Below, one piece after another: positions 40,601 to 51,657 of a stretch of DNA of 64,000 nucleotides (positions within the stretch are counted from its first letter, which is position 1; the number at the start of each line of letters is the position of its first letter). A model generated the notes under the pieces. It saw nothing but the letters and a program-made list of their open reading frames with translations, had not been told where the DNA came from and ran no database searches. A program made the translations under genes and the position numbers. Origin of the DNA: Lepidurus packardi (lineage: Eukaryota > Arthropoda > Branchiopoda > Notostraca > Triopsidae); assembly GCA_023053545.1 (NCBI GenBank), contig JAKZAN010000007.1, positions 806,001-870,000 on the forward strand. Reading direction: 5' to 3'.

Positions 40601-42440
40601 GGATAAAGGTTACTGTGTTGGGGTTTCTTGTTTCAGGAGCGATTTTGTAAAAAAGAAAAGAAAAAGAAATGAATAGAATGTCGTGTCGAGACCGGATAAG
40701 AGACCTGCGTTGCCTGCTTTGGGCTTATCGACCAGAGGTTGCGTTGTCGAGTGACGGAGATTAACAGGGACAAAGGGAAGATTGACCTAAAGCTTGGTAA
40801 ATACAAACACTTCCGGCGCTTTCCGGTGGCGATAGGAGCGCAGTATATCATCTCTTGACTCCTCATAAAGTTACAAACGAATCGAGATTATTAACCAACC
40901 CGATAAGGAACGGGAGCGTGATGCCTCAAACAATGAGGGAACACTGCAAGTCTTTCCCCCTCCCTTTCTAGCTAACGGCTGGCTCATGCAAACTGTTTGG
41001 TGAAAACTAGGAGGAAGAGAAAAGAGAAGGAGAGAAGAGACAGGGGCCTCAAGCGTCAGGCAAAAGAATAAACAACCATGTAAAAGACCATGGAAGGGGC
41101 TGCAAAAGACCGGATGTGTTGGGTGGTCTAGTTGGTTTGTTCAAGCCTAGATTTTAAGCAGCTTTGTAAGATAACAGACTTATTTCGCACTCGGGTTCTA
41201 TGTCATGTCTGGGAATGTATTAGAAAAATACGCTCCGACGTAAAAAAATAAGGTCTGCTCCTGTTTCCTTGTTGGGGTAATCGATCAGCTTGAGAAAGCA
41301 TTGGATAGACATAAACTATTTGCTTGGGTAGTTTAATGATACGTTAAGTAGCCCGCAATCCGGATAGTCTGCTTTTGTTTGGTATTTATACACGGACAAT
41401 CAGTGAGGTTTACCCATACCGACACCCGTTATGGGAGCGAAAGGAGCTAATTGTGCCATCTATGTGTTGAATTTGGCAACACTACGACCTCGTCTTTCCG
41501 CGCGCGCGAAACGGGCACATTATAATCTAAATACGTAATCTGAAGAATGCCCTTCTGCTCAGTAAACTGTAATAATTTGATACACTATTCTAAGAAATAT
41601 AACTAAAAATATAATTACTCGTACAAGTACTATTTGAGTAATCCACTAGTGAAAAAAGATACAATAATGAGAAAGCGAAAGCTGCCAAGAGTTATCCGCT
41701 GAAAGTTAGAAACGTTTCCAACTACTCCACAGATAAGGATGTCAACTTCCGTTGTCAAAAGCACATTGAAAGAATTTTGACACCGAAAGTCACACCAAAG
41801 TTCTAAAAATGTTTAACTCGCGTTGATAAACAAAGCGCGCAACGGTAAACAAATCTACACCAAGAGACACTTGCCGCTTATTTTTACGTACCCTTTATAT
41901 TTGGAAGATTCACCCCTTCCGATGTGAATAGCCTACTAAGCAAACTGCAGCACATATTGTTCACACTTCACATTTCCTGCGGCAAATTCACAACACGAAG
42001 CTAAATTGGCGCACGTCACGAGTCAACCATGATCAGCATTTCAAAATTCATAACACAATTCTCGAAGGATTGTCACTTTTACTTTTCTTAACTTCCCGTA
42101 GCCACTGCAGTTCAAGCGCATTAATGATTACTAGGTTCAGCACTAAAATTCTAAACTTTTTTGACTCAAATGTACACCCATATACTTGCCACGTGTATAC
42201 ACACCGGCGCAACCGCGGAATAAAGCGTGTAGAAGAAAACGCAGACTGAGCATAGGACACTATACGAATTTCGCGCAGGCGCCGACTTCGTTTATAAACG
42301 TGTACGGAACTTGGTCCTTTCATTTTTAGAATCGGTGTAAACAAAGGATTGTTGTAATAAGACATGCCAGGACGAAAACCAAAAATTACAATTCGCGAAA
42401 GAATTTCACGACTTCTCACTAAAACCGAAATCAGCTAACT

Positions 42441-42632
42441 CATAGGTTCTCACATTTTCTTTTCGCGGCGCAGTAACAGTATCTCCCAATTCGCCGCGGC
42501 GCCCCTCGGAACGTATTCGCAACACGCGCGGCGCCACTTAGAACATACGGCTATAAAATTGCTGCATCTATGCAATTATACGAATCTTTCGCGGCGCACC
42601 AGGGCGCCGTGCGCATAGTTTGAGAACCGCTG
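42441..42632. mobile_element. Non-autonomous hAT-type MITE, 192 bp
   Basis: The right end reads AGTTTGAGAACCGCTG. Its reverse complement CAGCGGTTCTCAAACT is the terminal inverted repeat form of animal hAT (Charlie-like) elements. The left end CATAGGTTCTCAC is a degenerate copy of it. The element is flanked by an 8-bp target-site duplication, AGCTAACT at 42433-42440 and AGCTAACC at 42633-42640, one mismatch apart, which is the hAT length. The interior is GC-rich and carries GCGGCGC four times (42465, 42496, 42528, 42591), near multiples of 31-32 bp. There is no transposase, so it is an immobile or trans-mobilised copy. The divergent left end and TSD mismatch suggest some age. Confidence 0.85.
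42465..42597. repeat. Degenerate ~31-bp subrepeats inside the MITE
   Basis: GCGGCGC recurs at 42465, 42496, 42528 and 42591 (spacings 31, 32, 63), with a decayed copy (gctgc) near 42561. Following segments share GAAC-TAY-CG-like spacing. This is a short minisatellite-like array forming the element's interior. Confidence 0.5.
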
Positions 42633-43846
42633 AGCTAACCTATTATAAGAGCCTTCTATGTGTGTATCCACCACTCGTAGCCTTTCCACATTATTTGGTT
42701 ACGTTCCAGAACACAGCCATTTAGAGTTGCGAGCCATGAACTGGATCTAATTGTTTAATTGCTCGGTTGACACCTATGTGTTTGTTTTTGTAAATTACTA
42801 CAATAAATCTAAGAGATAAAGTTAATATGCCCTTTCCACAACGCAAGCTTTACTTTTTCAAATAAAAATGCAGCTGAAGGACAGACCTGACGTCCTCTCG
42901 TCATTTTCATCCTCGCTTTTGTAATCATACTGGATAGAAACACAATTTAACACGTGTCCGTAAAGGACGCTTTCATTTAAAAAGTAGCCTTTTTATATGC
43001 TGTGTTGTTTTTACTCGACAGAACAACTGACATTTTAGTTAATTACGACACCGTGGTTGTTTTCACACCTTCACGCGTGCCCAGAGAACAATATAGTCAA
43101 GAAAGAAAGCGACGCTACGTCACCTGAATGTCACATTATGAAGGTCCTCAATGCCTATAAGCTCAAGTGCAATTACTTCCTTCGTATCCTTTTAAGTGAA
43201 TAATGGATACAAATTTGAAGACAAAAAATATGAAAAATCTAAGACCGTCGTACCCGAGAACACCTTCAACGATACTTCGAAATCACTGTTATACATGTGT
43301 GGAATGTTAGAATGAAATCTGGCTAAAATATCTTAGAAGATTTCTGAACGTAATTTATATATAATAGATATCAAAAGATCGAACACTCAATGCGAGCCCT
43401 TTTTTGTCCCAAATTTTTCACGCACTAAATGCCGATAAAATGTTGAATAACAAATCTTAGTCGTGAAAAACTTCCTTAACCTAAACGACCATAATATGCT
43501 GAATAAAACAACGAATAGTATCTGTTTTTTGGATACTCGCAGGTGATATTTGCGTCATTTTATGAACAAACTGTAATTTTAAACCCTAATCAACCAAAGC
43601 TGCACAAATTAAAAAACCCTGGACATTTGAACCCACTTCTGATATACACTCTCCTGGGAGAGGCGCCACTTTTTAATGACCAATATTTCGCATGCCATAT
43701 ACTCCAATGATCTGTCAATTAATTAGCCATTCACCTTATTTTCATTGAAAGGACTAGAGGTGGGAAAATAGTTGTTAACCACTTGAAGGCAAATTAACAA
43801 AATAGATTTTGTCATAGATTACACGAAATTAGCACAACATGTGCCT

Positions 43847-46800
43847 TTACTTTCTCCAATACTGGGCAAATTTGTGAAGTTGCTCGACTAAAGCAGCCAT
43901 AACGGCTGTCACGGAATCATCGATCAAGCTTTGCATATACCTGACGGCTTCCTCGTCGCCCAGATCCAGACGAAACTTGTCCTGAACTTTACGAACCGTT
44001 TTATCAGGCTCGAGGGCTATGTCAGGAACACTTGCATCCACCATGAGGGCAAAAAGATTGAGGATCACATTGGCATGCCTGACATGTAGATTTCTTGTTA
44101 ATCGAAACAATCTTTCAAACTTTCAAATGAACGATTTACCGCCTAAGGTGTAAAAACGTGGTATAGCAAAGCTTGCGGAATTGATTGTAGTGATCGGAAT
44201 GTACTCCTCCCATTGCTTCGACCATTTCCTTGCTTAGTTTCATAGGTGGGGGCAACGGCTTGGGGTCCCGCCCCAAAATGTACCCAAAGTCTATGTGGAA
44301 CAGCTTCCCTGATTTTGTAAGCATCAAGTTATCCAAGTGCCGGTCTCCAACTCCCAGCAAGTACGTAATAACACAATAGCCAGCTAGAAAATTAGTATAG
44401 AAGTAGATAATATTCAAATTATATACAAAATATTGTACCGCAGCTTCTGATGTAGGTATCCATAACTTCTGGGGCGATGCCATACGGTCCTGTTTCTAGT
44501 GCGTGATACTTGCGGAAGAAGTTCTGAATGGACCCAGCTGTGTCTCGAACTTCAGCCACCGAAACAGAGTCAATGAATTGTACAAAGCCTGGGAGGAAAA
44601 AGATACTTTACAGTAGGAAAATTAGTTCGCTATGCCAGTTAGTCATACCATGCTTAGAAGACGTGGCCAACACTCGATAGGGTGTCAACTTTAAATCCAA
44701 ATTTTCTCTCCGTAATAAACGATCCATGAGAGCAATAATCTGCAGGATAAGTTGATCTTGTCGCAAATCGTCGCCATTCTTGAAAATGGCTACGTACTCT
44801 TTATTGCTCGTAGTACTGAACGTAAGACAGGCAGGCATTAACTGCGACTTGAACAAAGTGGCCCTAGCCGACAGAACGTTAAACCTGTTTGCATAGCCAG
44901 TAATATTTTTTACTACTGACTTTTCTGGTACGATGCCCTTAATATGCGCATCCGGATCCAAGGGGAATGGCAAGGGTTCGAACTCGCTCAAGCTTGTGCC
45001 TTTCAAGAAATCCTTGTCAGAGAGTAAGGCCTGTAAGCGCTCAATCTAAAACAAACAGTTAACGCGTGAAGAGTCTTTTCCTCATTGGTATACTTTTTTT
45101 TTTCGATTTCCACTTTCACGAGCCACGTTTTTCATCAAAGCTACCAGTTTATCAACGAACAATCTCTGGCGTGCTAATATCTCTTTCCTCTTGCGGAATT
45201 CTCTCCCACCGTGTTTCAAAAACTGTCACAATAAAAAGGCCCTTTTAATGTAAATACAGAAAACCTAACTTTCAAATAACCTTCGTAAAGCGTTCCTTTA
45301 CGGCTAAATACATTTCACGAATCCTTGAATCGCCCTTCAAGTTTGACTCGGGCTCTTCACATTCGATCATAAGGTACCTAATAAAAAAAATGTTTGCAAA
45401 TTGGAAACAAAAGCGTATGAATAGAGAAAAAGGAAAAGAAATGCAGACTTTACCAGTAGAAATAGTTGGCTAATACCGAATTGGCACAGGCTCTCTGGAT
45501 TAGGAAAGTTGCGAGATCCACTCCAAAATTCTCTCCGTTCTCTTCAAGTCTAACAGCGTCTTTTCCTTTCACTGACGCATTTGTAGACTTCAAGGGTACT
45601 TGAGGAGACGACGGCGTTTCGCTTATGTCGTTATGACCTTGCAAATGTGCTTCTAGTTGCAATGAATTTGGGCGTTTCCTAGCGGAAATCCGTAACGATG
45701 TTAACCCTTTCTCAGATTCTAAGTGTAAGCTTACAGTTCTCCCGAATTATCACTGTCGCTATTTTTTCCTACTGAAGGTTCCCAGGCGCAAAGTTCTTCC
45801 ATATTTTCGTACTTCAAGGCTTGCACGAGTTGCAAAAGGTACAGGAGAAGGTCCTGCCAAAAAATAAAAACAAGACTTAAAGCGAAAAAGATTTGAATGA
45901 ACAACACCTTACCTCATCAGTTGCTTGTGCCAGGCGAGATACAGCATATCGACGAACGGCGGGGTGAGTAAAAGTCGGCCCAAGCATTTCCAAGGCGTCT
46001 TCAGGGTCAATAGGTGCCCATCGACCCATCAGTTCAATCGCTTGACGTGTTTCAGCACCAGTGACCCAAGTTATGCATTTTAAAAATTTCGTTAACGCTT
46101 TTTTCTGGGTAGAAAGGTAAAAGCGGTATTTCCACACTAAATCCTGCTCCTCGCTTGTCAACTGTTTGGTAGGTGGCGATGTAACAATTGCGCTAAGCTG
46201 ATCTCTAATCAAAGCGTCAGGTTTGCGATCTCTGTCCGTTAGTCCGCTGCGAACACTTCTGGCCAGTTTGTGATGTTTGCTTTCAACCAAGTTGTCCTAA
46301 ACCAACAATGATAATAGACATGCCTTATAGCCAACTCTTTGATACCAACCTCCAGAATTTCATCATCAGGTAATATCACAATATCATTTTGAGTCAGTCG
46401 AGCAATAATATCGTCCCCACCTTTTTCATAGTAAACGACGGTATACTAAAAATAAAAACGATTTCTTTTTAAAATGCAAGCAAGTAAGAATTTGAGGACC
46501 GTACGTCTACTCCATGGTATTCCAAACGAGGGAACTCCACCATGATATACATAAACTTGGAATTTCGCTTCTCTTGCTCGTTGATCATCTCAATTTCCCG
46601 AAAAGTTAATCTGTCTAGCCAGTCACAAGTCGGCATTTCCCCCATGCGATGTTTTTTTGTCAACTAATAGTACAATGGATTATTTTCTGTGACATTCATA
46701 TATTTTTTAGCTGTACTTTGGATAGCCGTTGCATTACTTCATGACCGGGCTCAAGGATCTTAGCCGGAGTTTTGGTGATCAGACTGCCATCTGCAGCTTG

Positions 46801-47462
46801 ATCTCTCCAAACCCGTAGATCATGCATACCCTAGGAAGTGATCAGGGATACCCTCAAGACTTGTTTTTGCAATGAGGAAATAGGACAATTAAATGTTTAC
46901 TTGGCGGAAAACTCCAAGTTTTCCAAACAATTTGTAGGAAGTCCCTCCAATGGGTACATATGTACAGGGTCCACAACACTCATAAATGGTAAGACACAGT
47001 TGAGCATTTCTTGGCAGGTCAGAATACTTCAAAGGAAGCGTTATCCATTCGTTCCAACTGTTGAATATACGTTTGTGACAATTTATTTCTAAGGAACAGC
47101 TAATGATTAACTTACTTCCAGCGATTAATGAAAGGTTTATATGAAGTTGTCACCGGCAACGCTAGTGCTTTTCCATCAGCCCAAATTTGGCACGTTACAC
47201 ACAACTCTTCGCAGCCTTTCTGGTGTAGGCCTGAAAACCTTAGTAGTGGCTCTTCCAAGAGCTGCTGATAACTTGGTCTATCAATTTCTCCTTCTACAGA
47301 GCCTCTACAAATAAAAAAAGGAAAAATATACGTCAATAAATATCTTATCAATCATATACTTTACATTTTAAGCGAGATACTTATATCCAAGTCACAACTA
47401 TACAAGTAATGAAATCTCGTTGTAGGATTAGACACTTTACTGTTGAGTTCCAAACCAGCCAT
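43847..47462 (-). CDS. PIK3C3: Phosphatidylinositol 3-kinase catalytic subunit type 3 (Vps34), 16 exons
   Basis: Class III PI3-kinase. It phosphorylates phosphatidylinositol to PI3P on endosomes and autophagosome precursors, in complex with Vps15 and Beclin-1. Exons 5' to 3': 47462-47365, 47304-47116, 47057-46901, 46830-46717, 46663-46505, 46445-46350, 46296-45913, 45853-45735, 45678-45454, 45377-45281, 45222-45094, 45045-44921, 44863-44649, 44588-44439, 44383-44140, 44078-43847. The joined frame is 910 aa (human is 887). Visible parts are an N-terminal C2 region starting [11 protein letters not shown], a helical PIK region over exons 7-9, and a kinase domain with ATP-site Lys659 ([11 protein letters not shown]), catalytic loop [10 protein letters not shown] (Asp766, Asn771) and DFG Asp784. 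It ends in HKFAQYWRK, the C-terminal membrane-active helix. The ATG at 47462 is preceded in frame by a TAG 13 codons upstream and has A at -3 and G at +4. All introns are GT-AG, 48-76 bp. Intron 12 is stop-free and in frame (see findings). No residue essential to catalysis appears missing. Confidence 0.97.
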
Positions 47463-47866
47463 ATTTAAATGCAATTTTAATGTCAGCTTGAGGCGAAACT
47501 AAGATAATGCCCTTTCGTTTCATTAAAAAGATAAAGCCCCTAAAACCCCAACTGGTTCTTTTACATGTAAACAGTTCAACGACTGAGGACATAGACGTAA
47601 GCCGATTCGGAATAATTTCTTCACCCGTTTTTATAGGACGCATTCTTAAACCGAACTAAAGTAGGCGAGCAGCGCCAATTCCCACAGGAAGCGGCCACAA
47701 CAGAAATTACGCATCTTTGTTTTCATCCCATTTGGCGCGTGTTGAACAGTGAAATTAATTTGTGTTCTCACTTTCGTTAAATAAGACTATGAAAAAGTGC
47801 CTGAACTGCGTAAAAAACATAATTGATTTTGCGGAACGGGAGGCTTACCTACATTAAAGTTTAACA
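47463..47866. promoter_or_regulatory. Divergent promoter between PIK3C3 and TIPIN
   Basis: 404 bp separate the two start codons, so both genes must start transcription here. It contains an E2F-type site at 47731, an inverted CCAAT-like motif overlapping a second weaker E2F-like octamer (GCGCCAAT, 47672-47679), and an ETS-like ACAGGAAGCG at 47684-47693. The sites are seen in the sequence. Their use is inferred. Confidence 0.6.
47731..47738 (+). promoter_or_regulatory. E2F-type site TTTGGCGC
   Basis: An exact match to the E2F/DP consensus TTTSSCGC, 129 bp upstream of the TIPIN start codon. E2F sites are typical of S-phase replication genes, which fits TIPIN. Binding is inferred only. Confidence 0.45.
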
Positions 47867-48955
47867 ATGATGTCTGCGGTAGATGATGAAATTGAGGATT
47901 TATTTGGTAACAATGAGAATGAAGCACAGAATGAACGAGGAAATGATAGTGACGAGTCAGGGAATGACGAGCATCAACGAGCAATTGAGGAACACGCAGC
48001 CAAGACCCAAAAAGCCGCCGATGGGAAAGTTATCACTCCAAAACGAGTTATTAGAAACCCTCAGCCAAAACTTGATGCTGATAGATTGTGTGGAAAACGT
48101 GGGATTAAAATCTTGCAAGATACTTTCAAAGATGTAAAACTGAAAGGCAAGCGTCATGAGCTTGAAGACCTAGAATTGGTACTAAAAAGGATGGAGCATT
48201 GGGCCCATAGACTTTTCCCTAAATTGCCCTTCGATGACGTGTTGGGTAGGATAGAAAAACTGGGAGCAAAGAAACCTGTCCAAGTAGGTTTCTTCACTTT
48301 GAATTTTGTATGACTTGACCATTTTAACCAAAGTATTCTTTAGACTCACATAAAGAAAATTCGTATGGACATGCTTTCTGATGAACCAAATGGTAATGAC
48401 CTCATAGAGTCTGATATGACAGAGAATGCAAGACCAAGATCACAGTCACCAGGGCCGGAGCCTGACGAGGAAGAAGTTGATCCTTTTGATGAGCTTATGG
48501 CGATTTCCAACACTAGTGCTTCTGTAAGAGAAACTCAAGCTAACAGGGAAGCTATTCGGGCTCATGAATCAGCTACCGTAACATCAACTGTACGTAGAAA
48601 ATCCCCATATATATTAAAAGTGATCTTAAATGACTTCTATATAAATCCATAGTTATCAGTGGAAATGCAGCAACGGATCGAAGAGAACCGAAGGCAAGCT
48701 GAAGAGCGTCGAAAACTTAGAATGATACATCAACAGAAACAGAATCATGACACTGTAGGAACGCAAAGTGCACCTTCGGCTAACGCGTTTACTGCAACCA
48801 ATCCTAGATCGACTGAATCTGAAGTTATCGAACGTAAAACGAAGGATGATAACCTTTCTGTTTCAGAATGTTCCAGAACAGTGAGTGAAGCTGCTGTAAA
48901 CCTCAGTGATTCAGAGGAGGAACTTTCTGTTGCGGACATTTTGAACGCGCTTTAA
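47867..48955 (+). CDS. TIPIN: TIMELESS-interacting protein (Tipin/Swi3/Csm3 family), 3 exons
   Basis: Partner of Timeless in the fork-protection complex, which stabilises stalled replication forks and helps checkpoint signalling in the nucleus. Exons: 47867-48283, 48344-48589, 48653-48955, joining in phase 0 to 321 aa (human is about 300). Residues 1-60 are acidic and disordered. The Swi3 domain is at about 64-150, marked by NPQPKLDADRL, KGKRHELEDL and MEHWAHRLFPKLPFDD. Residues 227-243 (QQRIEENRRQAEERRKL) match the basic helix that in vertebrate Tipin binds the RPA32 C-terminal domain. The C-terminus is an acidic patch. Two ATG codons are adjacent (47867 and 47870), both with A at -3, and either could start. 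Introns are 60 and 63 bp. The gene is divergent to PIK3C3, with 404 bp between start codons and an E2F-like site 129 bp upstream, and it converges on HYKK 178 bp downstream. Confidence 0.94.
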
Positions 48956-49133
48956 GAGTACAACCAATGTTCTGCATATGGAAAAGTGACGTGTGTCTTC
49001 AAATCGGACTTCTCTGTAAGGCATGTATTTTGAAGAGACCTTCTAAAACATATTTTTCCCATTTTGGAAACTGAACTATATATTGTGGCTAAGAAACAAG
49101 GCACATTTCAGAAAAGTACGTTTCAGAGTACGT
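48956..49133. other. Convergent 3' intergenic between TIPIN and HYKK
   Basis: 178 bp separate the two stop codons, so the 3' ends of both transcripts lie close together or overlap. Neither strand has AATAAA or ATTAAA here. Confidence 0.6.
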
Positions 49134-50484
49134 CTATTTAGCAAGATAAGCTTGCATGATGTTCTCCCACAGGGCGTGTAGCTCCTCCTTGGGAGTTTTC
49201 CACAAGGCTTCTAAGCAGGCCCATCCTCTTTTCTGTGTCGTCAAAACATATTCGTCTTTCGTCTGTGTGTAGAAATATGCGCCCAGCACCAAGCTTTGGC
49301 AAAAGCGCGCAGCTATACAAACCTGGGGACATTGAAGGTAATATACATTTTTTAAGTGAGCTCTTTAAATGACTTTCTGAAGGCTTACTTTCAGCAAATC
49401 CCATTCTTGCTGTGGAATTTTGCGTAGCTTTGTGTATCCAGCTAAAACGTGACCAGGGGCTTGTATTGCTTCCATCGTTTTGCAGTCTATCATCATGTAG
49501 CAATTTAAAATAGCCAGCTCAAACAAATGGTATGAGTGCTGAATGTCTCCAAAATCTATAATGCCAGTTACGCTAACACTTCCGTCTTCAGATCTCGTTA
49601 CGAGAATATTTTGCTCGTTCATGTCACCATGTATAGGCCCTTTCGATAAGTTAGGATATTGTGGGACAACTTCTTGCTCGAAAGCAGTTATGACCTCTGA
49701 GGTTAAATTTCTTCGCTGTTCGTCTTCAACCGCATAAACAAGCTCTTTTAGCCTCGGCAATGCTGACAAGTTCCATATCTTGTCATGGTGACCTAAAGCC
49801 TCGTGTTCAAAGTTCTAAAATATTCTAATATTATTTGCTGAATCAAATACATTCGATAGGACTGTTTACCAAGAGTTTCTGATCAATGCTTGCTGCGAAT
49901 TGACCGACTTGAAACAATACGAGTGGGGTGTAATCCACGGATACCAAAAGATCACCGGTTATGTACGTTAGCAATCGAAGAACGTACGAATTCTCCTCCG
50001 AGTCACTTCCTAAGTGGTTCCCTAATGGCTCCAGATGAATCAGCTCCCCTTTTAAGTTTTTTATGGGTATTGGACAATCTACGTCTTGCTCACCTGAATT
50101 CGGAATACTTTACTAAGCAATGATAGTAAAGAAAAAATACGAACGTAAATAGAGCATCATTTTGTTTTGTGCATCCACGTAGCCGCTGTTTTTCGAATCT
50201 AACGAATTGAGCACTTTTAACACATAACCGTGAAGGCATCTGTCTTCTGGATCCATCGCACTAAACTCCTTAGTGACCTATACGTACGTTTTTCTGTTGG
50301 ATGCAGTCAAAAACAAGCAAAGGTAAACCAAGACAATAATCACCTGGATGTGAAAATTTTTGTCGTCATAACTATTGAGGGCTTTAATGTCCACCACTTT
50401 CAAGCCATAAAGCCTTTGTACAAGTTGACGAGCAAGCTCCGAATCAATGTTAGGTATATTCTTGCTGGGCTTTGGGTCAGCCAT
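49134..50484 (-). CDS. HYKK: Hydroxylysine kinase (AGPHD1-type, APH fold), 5 exons
   Basis: Family role: GTP-dependent phosphorylation of free 5-hydroxylysine, a collagen breakdown product, in mitochondrial or cytosolic amino-acid catabolism. Exons 5' to 3': 50484-50344, 50277-50145, 50093-49870, 49814-49389, 49322-49134, giving 370 aa (human is 373). Landmarks are LYGLKVVDIKALNSYDDKNF near the N-terminus (glycine-loop region), VLRLLTYITG, the catalytic Brenner motif HGDMNEQNIL (His228, Asp230, Asn235) and the metal-binding IIDFGD (Asp253), then RFCQSLVLGAY in the last exon. The ATG at 50484 has G at -3 and G at +4. Exon 2/3 was the hardest join. Only the 51-bp intron 50094-50144 (donor gttcgt, acceptor gaattcag) keeps the frame at normal intron size and gives LREQDVDCPIPIKNLKGE, which aligns with the family. 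The gene converges on TIPIN and is divergent to PAL. Other APH-fold small-molecule kinases are possible but fit less well. Confidence 0.93.
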
Positions 50485-51657
50485 CACGAATTTTTATTAT
50501 TTTTTCGCTCGCTATGACTAACGAGTACTACAGCTCCTTCGCCAGGCGTGATCTTATAGATATAGATTAAAATTAAGATCCTTGTCTATCGATGGTTTGA
50601 ATAGCCAACAAAAATACGAAGATTAAAATCTGTTTATCTAGGCATATTTCTTATAGAGGTGATAATGGAAACGCCCGACTTGGAGATTAGAATCTTTCAG
50701 AAGGGTGTTGCAAAGCAGCTCACGTGGAAGACTTTAAGAGCACTCACGAGTCTATTTTAAGGACCATTACATAGTTAGTGGAAAGAAACCTCGACTACTA
50801 ACTCGCACGTTTGTGTCAGCATGAGGGCTATGAAGTTAAGATCTGTCCAATTTCTGAACTAACCATAACCAGAATGATGAAGAAAGTGATAAAACAATGC
50901 GAAAATGGACGTTAGCTTTGATAGACCAAAACCAGCGAAGGATAACACTCTTTAAGTCAGTCTATATGGCCTTTTCTTACGAACCTATAAAGGTTATACG
51001 TGATGCCATGATGCGTAACGCTTGATGTCGTAGATTCTGCACAACAGAGGACGCTTGCAGAAATCTCATAGTGAAAATAAACAGGTGTCCTATATTTCTG
51101 TATCAACCCGCAAGAACTGGAGCCGCTTCGGTATTAGATAATTTAGTCAAGTGAAGGCAGGCAACTAGTTTGGAGAAAAGTTAAATAGCTGGCCTTATAG
51201 TTCGTAAGACAAATGGACTGTGCAAGTAGTTACACCTGTTCTATCTGGCCAGTTTTGTTCACAAGCTCGAGCCGTGTCTACATGCCAAGGACACGCGTAC
51301 AGGCTGTTTGCACCTGGGTTTCCGTGCCTGCTTCTCCCTACACGCAGAATACGTCAAGCAAGAGTATTGATTTTAAGTAGAGACGTTTGCTTGAGCCGCA
51401 TCGCATGTTTTGGTGTTGCCTACTTCATTGAAGCTGTTAAGCTAGTTCAAATCTTGTCGAGCGAGTTAACGTCCGGAAGTGGCAAGAAAAGTCCCGTTAG
51501 GATTGCAATTGTTGTAACGGAGTGTACCGTACGTTGGGGGCGCGTTTTAACTGGAATACGACCAATAATAAATCGTGTAAGGGTCTACGCTCACAGAAGG
51601 CATCGACTATCCCACTCAAAGTCCTTAGTCAGCAACAGGCGTAAAGCGATCGCAAAC
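50485..51657. other. Intergenic region between divergent HYKK and PAL
   Basis: About 1.17 kb between start codons. The first 170 bp next to HYKK are AT-rich. I see no TATA box, repeat or recognisable coding exon. From about 51220 to the PAL ATG the PAL frame stays open but holds no ATG and resembles no family. It probably carries both promoters and the PAL 5' leader. Confidence 0.5.

Larger units (their letters stand above)
30001..41500. other. Gene-free region, part 4
   Basis: Contains the hairpins at 36.6 and 37.67 kb, the CT run at 33.8 kb and a short GT run near 34.87 kb. Open frames (for example 39322-39738 minus, 138 codons) match nothing I know. Purine/pyrimidine tracts fade out after about 41.25 kb. 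Confidence 0.6.
41501..43846. other. Intergenic region 3' of PIK3C3
   Basis: AT-rich and largely free of long homopolymers, unlike the region to its left. It holds a (CG)5 run at about 41501-41510, an inverted pair ATTACTC/GAGTAAT at 41614-41642, and the hAT MITE. The open frame 42048-42419 (minus, 123 codons) is not recognised. The PIK3C3 3' UTR ends somewhere near 43.7 kb. Confidence 0.55.

Noticed and set aside
42048-42419. 123-codon minus-strand frame next to the MITE as a transposase remnant
   Set aside because: No hAT dimerisation or DDE motif is visible and the frame ends before the element's target-site duplication.
47437-47643. 68-codon frame just upstream of PIK3C3
   Set aside because: It lies in another frame, overlaps the true first exon and does not resemble the Vps34 N-terminus. 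The real start is the ATG at 47462.
50101-50145. A 33-bp intron in HYKK (gtattt...gtaaag)
   Set aside because: It keeps the frame but would be far shorter than the other 26 introns and adds residues absent from the family. The 51-bp alternative fits both size and alignment.
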